In this document: piece by piece, positions 8,162 through 16,131 of the stretch
How the letters are laid out: each line of letters starts with the position of its first letter
How positions within the stretch are numbered: the first letter of the stretch is position 1
Origin: Chthonomonadaceae bacterium
Lineage (GTDB): Bacteria > Armatimonadota > Chthonomonadetes > Chthonomonadales > Chthonomonadaceae
Reading direction: 5' to 3'
DNA: 36,727 bases
Assembly: GCA_025054835.1 (NCBI GenBank)
Contig: JANWZQ010000051.1
Span: 1 to 36,727, forward strand
Position numbers and translations under genes: made by a program
Notes under the pieces: model-generated
Told to the model about the DNA's origin: nothing
What the model saw: only the letters and a program-made list of their open reading frames with translations
Database searches by the model: none

Positions 8162-9177
8162 GGCGGTTGTATCAGGAGGCGGCACGGGCTCTCTGCGCGG
8201 CGCACCGTGTGGTGCTGGCCGGGCATGTTAACCCGGATGGTGACACGCTGGGGAGTGCGCTGGCTCTGGCGCATCTGTTGCGGGCGCGCGAGAAGGATGT
8301 GGTGGTGCTTTCTGCCGACGGCGTACCGGATATCTATCGGTGGTTGCCGGGCGCGGATGGCGTGCAGACCGGGACGGATCGGCGGGATTTCGATCTGGCG
8401 GTGGTGTGTGATGCGGGTGCGCTGGATCGCGTGGGGGCGTCTGTTCTGCCTGTGATCGCCTCCGCGGCGCGCCTGATGGATATCGATCATCATGTGGGCG
8501 ATGCACCTTTCGGGGATCTGCGGCTTCTGGATGCGCGTGCTGCGGCGACCTCGGAGATCGTGTTCCAGCTCGGGCAGTTGCTCGGCCCAATCACCCGGCC
8601 GGTTGCTACATGCCTGATGACGGGGATCATCACGGATACGGGTTCTTTCCGTTTCCCGAATACGACGCCCCGCACGTTTCAGATTGCGGCACGCCTGCAA
8701 CGGTGCGGGGCGGTGCCTGCCGAGATTTTCGAGCTGGTGTTTGAGAATCGGTCTCTGGCGGGGCTGAAGTTGCTGGGGCGCGCGCTGGATCGTTTGCAGG
8801 TCTCCGGGGATGGTCGGGTGGCGTGGACGGTGCTCACGGCGGAGGATATGCGTGCGCTGGGGGCTACGGATGCCGATACCGAGGGGATTGTGACGCATGT
8901 GCGCGCGGTGAAGACGGCGCAGGCTGGTCTGTTGTTCCGTGAGATTCCCGGGGGGAAGATCCGGGTTAGCCTGCGCGGGCGTGAGGGGGTGCCGGTGCAT
9001 CGTATTGCGGCGCGATTTGGTGGCGGGGGGCACCCTATGGCTGCGGGTTGCTCGCTGCCGCCTCCGTTGTCGGAAGCAGTGCAGACTCTTCTGGCCGAGG
9101 TGAGGCGGTATCTCGACGCGGGGGAACCATCCGCGGCGGGCGGCGCCGTGTCTGCTGCTCCGGTGGCTACGGGTTGA
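8158..9177 (+). CDS. DHH/DHHA1 phosphoesterase, NrnA-like nanoRNase / pAp phosphatase
   Basis: The NrnA family degrades short oligoribonucleotides and can dephosphorylate pAp using two Mn ions. The 339-residue product has the N-terminal metal motif H23VNPDGD29, the second-motif Asp at D85 (VCDAGALD), the DHH motif D110-H-H, and the C-terminal DHHA1 motif GGGGHPMAAG (about 292-301). The TTG start at 8158 overlaps the rbfA stop (TTGA) and has GGAAGGAG 10 nt upstream, so translation looks coupled. The rbfA-nrnA order is common in Gram-positive and related genomes. Residues after about 310 are a low-complexity tail. Whether its main substrate is nanoRNA, pAp or a cyclic-dinucleotide product such as pApA cannot be read from the sequence. 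Confidence 0.92.
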   Translation: MRRLYQEAARALCAAHRVVLAGHVNPDGDTLGSALALAHLLRAREKDVVVLSADGVPDIYRWLPGADGVQTGTDRRDFDLAVVCDAGALDRVGASVLPVIASAARLMDIDHHVGDAPFGDLRLLDARAAATSEIVFQLGQLLGPITRPVATCLMTGIITDTGSFRFPNTTPRTFQIAARLQRCGAVPAEIFELVFENRSLAGLKLLGRALDRLQVSGDGRVAWTVLTAEDMRALGATDADTEGIVTHVRAVKTAQAGLLFREIPGGKIRVSLRGREGVPVHRIAARFGGGGHPMAAGCSLPPPLSEAVQTLLAEVRRYLDAGEPSAAGGAVSAAPVATG

Positions 9178-9210
9178 TTTTCTGTGCGCCGAAGGATGTG
9201 AGTGCGCGCA

Positions 9211-9435
9211 TCAGTGTTCTGGTTCTACAATCTGGACGGGGCCTGTGCCGGGGATTATCACGGTGTCTCCGGCACGGAGCTTGCGCCCCCGGCGTTCTTC
9301 GCGCTCGCCGTTCACCTGCACTTCGTGGCTGGCGAGGAACGCTTTGATCTCTCCTCCGGTCTGGATCAATCCGATCGCTTTGATCAACTGCCCCAGTGTG
9401 ATGTATTCCCCGCGTAGCTGGAAGTGCTGTGTCAT
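9211..9435 (-). CDS. S4-domain RNA-binding protein (YaaA/RlbA-like)
   Basis: This 74-residue protein is essentially a lone S4 RNA-binding domain: EYITLGQLIKAIGLIQTGGE is the paired-helix segment, followed by AFLASHEVQVNGEREERRGR and KLRAGDTVIIPG, the typical S4 core with its basic turn. It resembles the YaaA/RlbA family often found beside recF. The ATG at 9435 has CAGGAGG about 11 nt upstream on the minus strand; a longer reading reaching 9714 enters the divergent gene and is rejected. It converges with the nrnA-like gene (33-nt gap) and diverges from the decarboxylase-fold gene. The RNA target is unknown. Confidence 0.85.
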   Translation of the reverse strand: MTQHFQLRGEYITLGQLIKAIGLIQTGGEIKAFLASHEVQVNGEREERRGRKLRAGDTVIIPGTGPVQIVEPEH

Positions 9436-9473
9436 GATGCTCCCGGCCTCCTGTGGCGCTGTGCTCTTATTAT

Positions 9474-9490
9474 GGAGCATATTGTGCTCC
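9474..9490. promoter_or_regulatory. Inverted repeat in a divergent promoter region (candidate operator)
   Basis: GGAGCA (9474-9479) and TGCTCC (9485-9490) form a perfect 6-bp inverted repeat with a 5-nt AT-rich centre. It lies between the divergent S4 gene and the HPS-like gene. No regulator is identified, and no clear promoter box could be fixed on either strand. Confidence 0.35.
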
Positions 9491-9647
9491 GATGGTGCTG
9501 GCGTGTGATAAGGCGCACGCTTCGGAGCGTATCCTGTTATTGGAGTGCTTGAGAGGAATCCGGCGGGGCCCCGTTGAACAAGCGGGTGAGGGTGTGCCGG
9601 AGCCTCTGTGCCCGGAAGCGGAAGAACCCCGATAATCAGGGAGAGAG

Positions 9648-10349
9648 ATGGAGCCCATCGTACAGATTTCGCTGGACCTGACGAGCAAGGAGGAGGCGCT
9701 GGAGACGGCGGCAATTGCCCTGCGCGCGGGAGTGGACTGGCTGGAGGCGGGAACGCCGTTGATCCTGGCGGAGGGGTTGCATGGCGTGCGCGCCTTGCGG
9801 GAAGCCTTTCCGGATACTCCTATTGTAGCCGATTTGAAAACGATGGATGGGGGGTATCTGGAGGCGGAGATGATGGCCCGGGCGGGGGCAACGCATGTGG
9901 TGGTGATGGCGCGCGCGCACCCGGCGACGATCAAGCAGGTGGTGCGCGCCGGGAAGGATTATGGCCTCAAGGTGATGGGGGATAATCTGGGGTGCCCCGA
10001 CATGGTCGCCGGGGCTCGCATGCTGGAGGATCTCGGGTGCGACTACATCATTCATCACATTGGCTACGATGAGCGGCGTGATCCGGAGGTGATTGCGCGT
10101 AACGGGGGGGTGCCCCCGAGCCCGCTGGATCAACTGGCTGAGGTCGTCAGAGCGGTTTCGGTTCCGGTGCAGGCGGTGGGGGGACTGAGCCTGGAGCAGG
10201 CCATTGCCTGTCCGCGTTACGGGGCTCCTCTGGTTGTGCTCGGGGCCCCGTTGACGGTGGATGCAGACGCGTTCAAAACGGCGGAGGGCGATCTGGAGGG
10301 TTTGCTCCGCACGATCTGTGAGCGTATTCGCATGAACGCGAGCGCATGA
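9648..10349 (+). CDS. OMP-decarboxylase-superfamily enzyme, 3-hexulose-6-phosphate synthase-like
   Basis: The 233-residue product is a TIM-barrel protein of the orotidine-monophosphate decarboxylase suprafamily. Key features are ISLDL at the first strand, E33 in LEAGTPL, the metal/catalytic motif D62-L-K64-x-x-D67 (ADLKTMDGG), VMARAHPATIK, and HHIGYDERR, which resembles the HTGYDE segment of 3-hexulose-6-phosphate synthase (HPS). The phosphate-binding end is VQAVGGLSLEQA. HPS condenses formaldehyde with ribulose 5-phosphate; the related KGPDC decarboxylates 3-keto-L-gulonate 6-phosphate. I favour HPS-like, but the usual partner isomerase (PHI) is not in this window, so the reaction is uncertain. 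The start has GGGAGAG adjacent. The stop overlaps the next gene (ATGA at 10346). Confidence 0.8.
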   Translation: MEPIVQISLDLTSKEEALETAAIALRAGVDWLEAGTPLILAEGLHGVRALREAFPDTPIVADLKTMDGGYLEAEMMARAGATHVVVMARAHPATIKQVVRAGKDYGLKVMGDNLGCPDMVAGARMLEDLGCDYIIHHIGYDERRDPEVIARNGGVPPSPLDQLAEVVRAVSVPVQAVGGLSLEQAIACPRYGAPLVVLGAPLTVDADAFKTAEGDLEGLLRTICERIRMNASA

Positions 10350-10840
10350 TCCGGCACGTTGTGGTGACGAGGGGATGCTGGCGCTGCGGTGTGCTTGCGG
10401 ATGGGGGGCGACGCATGTTTGGATCCTTGCCAGAGGAACATCCGGCGCATTCCGACGTGGCGATGCGGCGCTTTCTCAATCGCGCGGAGGCAGCCATTCT
10501 ACTGGGGATGATTCTGGTGGTGCTCAGTCTGTTTCTGGCGTGGAAGCGGGAGGCGGTGTCGGTGCCATTGCCCGCCGTTTTTGCCGGGACGACGGTGCGC
10601 ACCGGGCTGGGGCTTGCGACGGTGTTCTGGCCCCTGTTGCTCTGCTCGTCGGTGAGCAGTGCGTTGTTGCTCTGGCCGCCCGATAGTCGGGCGCGTTCCG
10701 GGTTCTTCATGGTTCAGCTGGTCTGCGGGTTGACCTGCATGGTGGTAACTCTGACGCATATGGCGTTGCTGCCCGGTGTTCTGGTGGCGCTGGTGGGGAG
10801 TAGCCTGCTGTTGTTTGGCGCAGTGGATCGCTATGGTTGA
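10346..10840 (+). CDS. Small membrane protein, four predicted TM segments
   Basis: The 164-residue product has four hydrophobic segments at about 48-66, 88-110, 119-138 and 140-160, and a short Arg-rich N-terminus. I recognise no family. The start at 10346 overlaps the preceding stop (ATGA) but lacks a ribosome site. An in-frame ATG at 10415, with GGGGGG six nt upstream, gives a 141-residue protein beginning MFGSLPEEHPAHSD and may be the true start. It lies between the HPS-like gene and the LolA-like gene, on the same strand as both. Confidence 0.6.
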   Translation: MIRHVVVTRGCWRCGVLADGGRRMFGSLPEEHPAHSDVAMRRFLNRAEAAILLGMILVVLSLFLAWKREAVSVPLPAVFAGTTVRTGLGLATVFWPLLLCSSVSSALLLWPPDSRARSGFFMVQLVCGLTCMVVTLTHMALLPGVLVALVGSSLLLFGAVDRYG

Positions 10841-10963
10841 TCCGGGCCTGTGGAGGCGATATGCGGCGTTGCGGTACCGGGAGCGACCGCAGGGGCGCTT
10901 CTACGAGAACGAACAGGGGACTGGTTCTGCTGGTGTGTGGCGATTGTCGGAAGGGGGCCCTGG

Positions 10964-11761
10964 ATGTACGCGCGGAACATACTGAAGTGGTCGGTTTGTC
11001 TGTCGGTGTTGCTTGTGGTGGCGTTGTCGGTTGCGGGGAGCGCGCCCGGACGGGCGGATGCGAAGGGGGAGCGGCTGTTGCGCGAGGCGTTCCGGAAACT
11101 GGGCGGGGCCCGGGCCATGACCGCGTTGATTACCGCACGGATTGAGATTGAGGGGTTGCAGGAGGCTATCCTGTTGAAGGGGACGGTGGCGGCGCTCAAG
11201 CCCAACTACCTGCGGGTGGAGTTGCGCGGGGACCTGCCGTCGCGTGGTCCAATAGAGTTTATCTACGTGGCGGACGGGAAGCACTACTACTCTTTCAGCA
11301 GTCTGGAGAACGCCTATACGAAGGTCCGGCTGGATCCCAATCCTACGGAGTTTCTCGGGCAGTGGGAGGGGGAGATTGACGCGTTTTTTGGGGGCGAGAA
11401 GAACGCCGCGAAAGTCAAGGCGACATATGCCGGGAGCGAGCGTGTTGGCAACCGGATGTGCGAGGTCGTCAGGGCCGATATGGAGGTCAAGGGGCCGGAC
11501 GGCGCGCCTTTGAAGCGTACCATCACCTATTACATTGGTAAGAACGATCTGTTGATCCATCAGGCGAAGTTCAGTGTGGGGGAACAGACGCAGACCAACC
11601 AGCTAACCAACATTCGCCTGGACGCGAAGAAGGAGAAGGAGGACTTTGTGTACGTGCCTCCCCGGGATGCCCGGGAGAAGACGCCCCCACCGCCCCCGCC
11701 GACGCGTGCCGAGGGGCTGTTGTTCCGAACACAACGTCCGTTTTTCCTTGCGATCAAGTAG
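10964..11761 (+). CDS. Exported LolA/DUF2092-like protein
   Basis: The 265-residue product begins with a signal peptide (MYARNILKWSVCLSVLLVV, cleavage near residue 33). Its body is beta-rich in the manner of outer-membrane lipoprotein-sorting (LolA/LppX/DUF2092) folds: alternating strands such as ARIEIEGL, YLRVELRG, FIYVADGKHYYSFS and RTITYYIGKNDLLIHQAKF. The C-terminus carries a Pro run (TPPPPPPT) and a basic tail. The ATG at 10964 is supported by GGAAGGGGG about 6 nt upstream; an in-frame start at 10850 would place the signal peptide 38 residues in. It may bind a hydrophobic ligand in the periplasm, but that is inferred from fold resemblance only. Confidence 0.7.
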   Translation: MYARNILKWSVCLSVLLVVALSVAGSAPGRADAKGERLLREAFRKLGGARAMTALITARIEIEGLQEAILLKGTVAALKPNYLRVELRGDLPSRGPIEFIYVADGKHYYSFSSLENAYTKVRLDPNPTEFLGQWEGEIDAFFGGEKNAAKVKATYAGSERVGNRMCEVVRADMEVKGPDGAPLKRTITYYIGKNDLLIHQAKFSVGEQTQTNQLTNIRLDAKKEKEDFVYVPPRDAREKTPPPPPPTRAEGLLFRTQRPFFLAIK

Positions 11762-11782
11762 GAACAGGTATCAGTACAGAGG

Positions 11783-11788
11783 TATAAT
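11783..11788 (+). promoter_or_regulatory. TATAAT -10-like element upstream of the GDP-mannose fusion gene
   Basis: A perfect TATAAT lies 119 nt before the next start. No good -35 box is found at 16-18 nt spacing, so this is a tentative promoter. Confidence 0.35.
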
Positions 11789-11906
11789 GCGCATATAAAG
11801 CCTGCACAGGCGCGGTCGTGAGGCAGGTCCACCCTGATACTTTCCGGTCGGTAGCGCGTGCGCACCGGGGTCTGCGCGGTCACCGTCCGGATATGGAGGC
11901 GCTCCC

Positions 11907-14438
11907 ATGAAAGCCGTCATTATGGCGGGAGGCGAAGGAACCCGCCTTCGCCCTCTCACTTCGCATCGTCCCAAGCCCCTGACGCCGGCTCTGAACATGC
12001 CCATTATGGAGCATATTGTCCTGCTGCTCAAGCAGCACGGCATCAAAGACATCGTTGTCACGCTGCACTACCTCGCAGATGAGATAGAGGGCTATTTCGG
12101 GGATGGTTCGGAATGGGGTGTGAATATGGTCTACTCGGTGGAGGACACGCCCCTGGGTACTGCGGGAAGTGTGAAGAAAGCCGAGGAGTATCTGAAAGGC
12201 GGCCCTTTTCTGATCATCAGTGGGGATGCCCTTACCGATATCAATCTGCACCGGGCCATTCAGTTCCACAAAGAGAAAGGGAGTATGGCGACCATCGTCC
12301 TCTCCCATGTTCCCAACCCTCTGGAGTTCGGTGTGGTGATCACGGATGATGACGGCCGCATCCGGCGCTTCCTCGAAAAGCCGTCGTGGGGCGAGGTGTT
12401 TTCCGATACGGTGAACACCGGGATGTACATTCTGGAGCCCTCGATCCTTGATTACATGGAGCCCGGGGGGAACTATGATTGGAGCCAGGACATCTTTCCC
12501 CGGATGCTGGCTGAAGGGAAACCGTTGTACGGTTACATCATGGATAACGACTACTGGTGTGACGTGGGGAACCTCCAGCAGTATCGTGAGGCGCAGTACA
12601 CGGTGATGGATGGGCAGACCCGGGTGCGGATCGGCAGTGCCGCCGATTCGCGCGGTGACGGCGTCTGGGTGGGTGATGGTTGTGAGATCGATGCCACGGC
12701 GCAGATCGCGCCTCCGGTGGTGATCGGGCGCAATTGTAAGATCAAGGCGGGCGCGATCGTCGGTCCCTACTCGGTGATCGGGGACAACAGCATCATCGAG
12801 GAGAAGGCGGTGGTGCACCGCAGTATTCTCTGGGACAACGTTTATGTGGGGGTGGAGTCGCGTCTCAACGCCTGCACGGTGTGCTCGCACACGACGATCA
12901 AGCAGAACTGCACCATTCAGGAAGGGGCGGTGATCGGCGATCGTTGCCGCATCGAGAACGATAGCACGATCCGTACGCAGATCAAGCTCTGGCCGGACAA
13001 GATCATCGAGGCGGGCAGTACGGTGACCATGAGCCTGATCTGGGGGCAGAAGTGGGCCGGCTCGCTGTTTCGGAATCAGGGGGTTATGGGCATCGCCAAT
13101 ATCGAGCTGACTCCTGATTTCGCCTGCAAGCTGGGCGCTAGCTACGGGGGGTATTTGAAGCGTGGTGCGACCGTTGTGGTGAGCCGGGACAGTGGTCCTG
13201 CGGCGCGGATGATGAAGCGCGCCATGATCTCCGGCCTGCTCTCGGTGGGTGTGAACGTGGCGGATCTGCATTCTCTGCCGTTGCCGATTGCCCGGCACAG
13301 CATTCTGGGGTCACAGGCTGGCGGGGGGGTGCATGTGCGTCTGGCGCCCAATAACCCGCGGATGCTTCTGATCGAGTTCTTTGATGATCAGGGGATTTAT
13401 CTCTCCAAGAATGCCGAGCGCAAGGTGGAGACGATCTTCTTTCGGGAGGACTTCCGGCGCGTCGACGCCGATCAGGTGGGGGAATTGAAGGACACCGGGC
13501 GCAGCGCGGAGCAATACGCCGAGGACTTCTACCGCCATCTGAAGGTGGATGAGGTACGGCAGCGGCGCTTCAAAATCGTTGCCGACTTTGCGTTCGGGCG
13601 CCTCGCCGGGGTCTATCCGACCATGCTGGGGCGCATCGGGTGCGATCTGATTGCCCTGAACGCGTACCCGGACGTGCAGAAGACGCCCAAAACGCCGGAG
13701 GCTCGTGCGGCGCTGATGCCCAATCTGGCGCAGATTGTGCGTACGCTGCGTGCTGACGCGGGGGTGATGTTTGAGGCCGACGGGGAGCGGATGACGCTGG
13801 TCGATGAGAACGGCGAGGTTATCGAGGGAGAGACGTTGCTGGCGATGATGGCGGTGCTCAAAGCGCGTACCCGGCCCAACGCGCGCATCGCGGTCCCGGT
13901 TAACGCGCCTCGCATGATCGAGGATCTGGTTGCGCTGCACGATGGCACGGTGATCCGTACCAAGACGGACGCACGTGCTCTGATGGGGGTGTGCGCGGCG
14001 GAGCCGGGGCACCCGGGCCGTGCTGATTTTGCAGGGGACGACGCCGGCGGGTTCATCTTTGCCGACTTCCAGCCCTCTTTCGACGCTATGTTTGCGTTTG
14101 GAAAGTTGCTGGAGATGCTGGCTGTGACCGACCTGAAGCTATCCGAGCTGGCCAATGAGTTGCCGAGGGCCTGTATCGCGCGTGCTGTGGTGCGTTGCCC
14201 CTGGGAGGTCAAAGGGCGTGTGATGCGTGTGCTCACCCGTGAGAGCAGCGCACTGGGCGATGGCCACCGGGTGGAGCTGATTGACGGCATCAAGATTTAC
14301 CACGGCGTTGACTGGGTGCTGGTTCTACCGGATGCTTCGGAGCCTTTCTTCCACGTGTACGCCGAGAGTGACACGATGGAGAAAGCCAACAACCTGATGT
14401 GCGATTACGTTGCTAAAATTGAGGCGTTACGCGCCTGA
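11907..14438 (+). CDS. Mannose-1-phosphate guanylyltransferase / phosphomannomutase-like fusion
   Basis: The 843-residue protein has three parts. Residues 1 to about 235 are a nucleotidyltransferase with GGEGTRLRPLT (8-18) and the sugar-binding FLEKP (155-159). About 240-375 is a left-handed beta-helix of hexapeptide repeats (IGRNCKIKAGAIVGPY). About 405-840 is a phosphohexomutase-like region (VVVSRDSGPAARMMKRAMIS, GVNVADLHSLPLPIARH). The first part should make GDP-mannose or a similar NDP-sugar. In the mutase part the active-site serine motif (TASHNP in active enzymes) reads RLAPNNP at 478-484 with no serine, and the metal loop reads EADGERM rather than DGDGDR. The mutase domain may therefore be inactive or regulatory; comparable degeneration occurs in other fusion proteins of this type. 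Length is typical for the fusion. Confidence 0.9.
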   Translation: MKAVIMAGGEGTRLRPLTSHRPKPLTPALNMPIMEHIVLLLKQHGIKDIVVTLHYLADEIEGYFGDGSEWGVNMVYSVEDTPLGTAGSVKKAEEYLKGGPFLIISGDALTDINLHRAIQFHKEKGSMATIVLSHVPNPLEFGVVITDDDGRIRRFLEKPSWGEVFSDTVNTGMYILEPSILDYMEPGGNYDWSQDIFPRMLAEGKPLYGYIMDNDYWCDVGNLQQYREAQYTVMDGQTRVRIGSAADSRGDGVWVGDGCEIDATAQIAPPVVIGRNCKIKAGAIVGPYSVIGDNSIIEEKAVVHRSILWDNVYVGVESRLNACTVCSHTTIKQNCTIQEGAVIGDRCRIENDSTIRTQIKLWPDKIIEAGSTVTMSLIWGQKWAGSLFRNQGVMGIANIELTPDFACKLGASYGGYLKRGATVVVSRDSGPAARMMKRAMISGLLSVGVNVADLHSLPLPIARHSILGSQAGGGVHVRLAPNNPRMLLIEFFDDQGIYLSKNAERKVETIFFREDFRRVDADQVGELKDTGRSAEQYAEDFYRHLKVDEVRQRRFKIVADFAFGRLAGVYPTMLGRIGCDLIALNAYPDVQKTPKTPEARAALMPNLAQIVRTLRADAGVMFEADGERMTLVDENGEVIEGETLLAMMAVLKARTRPNARIAVPVNAPRMIEDLVALHDGTVIRTKTDARALMGVCAAEPGHPGRADFAGDDAGGFIFADFQPSFDAMFAFGKLLEMLAVTDLKLSELANELPRACIARAVVRCPWEVKGRVMRVLTRESSALGDGHRVELIDGIKIYHGVDWVLVLPDASEPFFHVYAESDTMEKANNLMCDYVAKIEALRA

Positions 14439-14625
14439 GCTTTCGCGACGGAGCCAGTGTGCTGTGCAACCGTTGTGGCCCGGCAGATCCCGGGGAAGTC
14501 GTCTTCTTCCCGGAGAGAACCCGGGCCATTGCGCATATTGCAGGGAGCGCTCTGAACCCTCGTGCGGAATGCGGCAATAATCTACGCGGCACGTTCCGGG
14601 GGGAGAAAATTCAGGGAGGAGCGAC

Positions 14626-16104
14626 ATGCGTGATGACCGACAGGTGGTGGTAATTGGTAGCGGGCCCGCCGGCGCGATGGCTGCGCATGAACTGGTGCGC
14701 CTGGGCGTGCCGGTCACCATGCTGGAGAGTGGGGATCGGTTTCAGGGAGGGTTGCTGGTGCGCCTGTCGGGACGCAACCTCTACCGGCGTGTCCCCCCGA
14801 TGGAGCACGGGCGCTACCACATTGCCAGCGGGGACCCGAAGACTGACTGGTACGTGAACCTGGCTCCGGGAGGTCTGTCCAACCAGTGGACGGGGGCGGT
14901 GCCTCGCTTTGCTCCGGAGGATTTCACGGAGGGGGAGCGTCTGCATGAACGGTATCGCTGGCCGGTCACCTATCAGGAGCTTGCTCCCTACTATGAACGC
15001 GCCGAACGTCTGCTGGACATTACGGCGGACCCCCGGGATGTTCCCTGCCTGCCGGCCGGTTATGCCGCGTACCATCATCGTCTGCCGGAGGACTGGCAGG
15101 CCGTGGCCCGGGTGGCGGCGCAATACGGGCAGGGGTTGACCACGCTGCCTCTGGCAGATGGCCCTCCGAACCTGATTGTGGGGCGTGGCACCGCGTTCAA
15201 TAGCTTCACCAACATCGTGCGCCGCCTGATGGCCGCTCCGCACTTCCGGTTGCTGACCGGTGCGCATGCGCTCCGGTTGGAGTGGGATGGAGCTCGAAAG
15301 CGAGTGACCTCTGTCGTCTATCATCGCCGGGCGGACGGGAGCCAGCATCGCGTGGAGGCCGCGGCATTTGTGGTGGCGTGCGGACCGCTCTTTTCCACCA
15401 AGTTGCTTTTTGATTCGGCCTGTTCTGACTTCCCTGAAGGGCTGGGCAACACGGAGGGCCTGCTCGGCCGTTTTCTGCATGATCATCCGCGCGAGTGGTG
15501 GGCATTCGACATGGATCGTCCGATCGCGTTGCTGGCTCCCTCTGCATATCTGACCCGGTTGCCTCATGCAACCTCTGAGCCGTTGATGGCGACCTCGTGG
15601 ACACTGGGGGTGGTCAGTTTGCGCGACAAGATCTGGAGCCGGTTCGGCGGCAGGTCCCGCACCGTGGGGGTTCAGGTTTTTGGAACCATGATTCCTTCCG
15701 AGGCGCACTACGTGCGTCCGTCCGGTCAGAAAAAAGATGCGTTCGGGCTTCCGCTGCTGGAGATCTGTATCCGGTACGAGGAGAAGGTGATCCAGAACAT
15801 GTTGCGTGCGCGTCAGCATCTGATGTGTTTGATGGAAGAGGCCGGCTACCGCAGTCAGATCCGGGAAGTAGAACCGCAACTGTTTCCCGGTACTTCGGTG
15901 CACTACGCGGGCACGGTGCGCATGCATCAGTCGCGGCGCTATGGCGTGCTGGATAGCTGGAACCGGTTGTTCGATGTGCCCAACGTGCTGGTTTGCGACG
16001 CCAGTTGTTTCACGACCGGTTGCGAGAAGAACCCGACGCTGACCGCAATGGCTCTTGCCGCACGGGCGGCGGACCGTCTGGCCAGTGACCTGAAAGCACA
16101 GTGA
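14626..16104 (+). CDS. GMC-family FAD-dependent oxidoreductase
   Basis: The 492-residue protein has an N-terminal FAD-binding Rossmann motif (VVVIGSGPAGAMAA, G11SGPAG16, with E34 at the end of the second strand). It has the C-terminal GMC signature: H426 in HYAGTVRM, VCDASCF, and N469 in KNPTLTAMALAARAADRL. H426 and N469 correspond to the catalytic His/Asn pair of glucose-methanol-choline oxidoreductases, which oxidise alcohols, often on sugars. No signal peptide is visible. GGGAGGAG lies 5 nt before the ATG. The next gene, an aldo/keto reductase, starts 27 nt downstream, suggesting a two-step redox conversion of a polyol or sugar. The substrate is unknown. Confidence 0.9.
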   Translation: MRDDRQVVVIGSGPAGAMAAHELVRLGVPVTMLESGDRFQGGLLVRLSGRNLYRRVPPMEHGRYHIASGDPKTDWYVNLAPGGLSNQWTGAVPRFAPEDFTEGERLHERYRWPVTYQELAPYYERAERLLDITADPRDVPCLPAGYAAYHHRLPEDWQAVARVAAQYGQGLTTLPLADGPPNLIVGRGTAFNSFTNIVRRLMAAPHFRLLTGAHALRLEWDGARKRVTSVVYHRRADGSQHRVEAAAFVVACGPLFSTKLLFDSACSDFPEGLGNTEGLLGRFLHDHPREWWAFDMDRPIALLAPSAYLTRLPHATSEPLMATSWTLGVVSLRDKIWSRFGGRSRTVGVQVFGTMIPSEAHYVRPSGQKKDAFGLPLLEICIRYEEKVIQNMLRARQHLMCLMEEAGYRSQIREVEPQLFPGTSVHYAGTVRMHQSRRYGVLDSWNRLFDVPNVLVCDASCFTTGCEKNPTLTAMALAARAADRLASDLKAQ

Positions 16105-16131
16105 CGCACCGGTCGTACGAGGAGGGGTTGC

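Noticed and set aside
9469-12019. Exact 17-nt match ATTATGGAGCATATTGT at 9469-9485 and 12003-12019
   Set aside because: One copy is inside a conserved coding segment (PIMEHIV) and lacks the second arm of the inverted repeat; coincidence is the simplest explanation.
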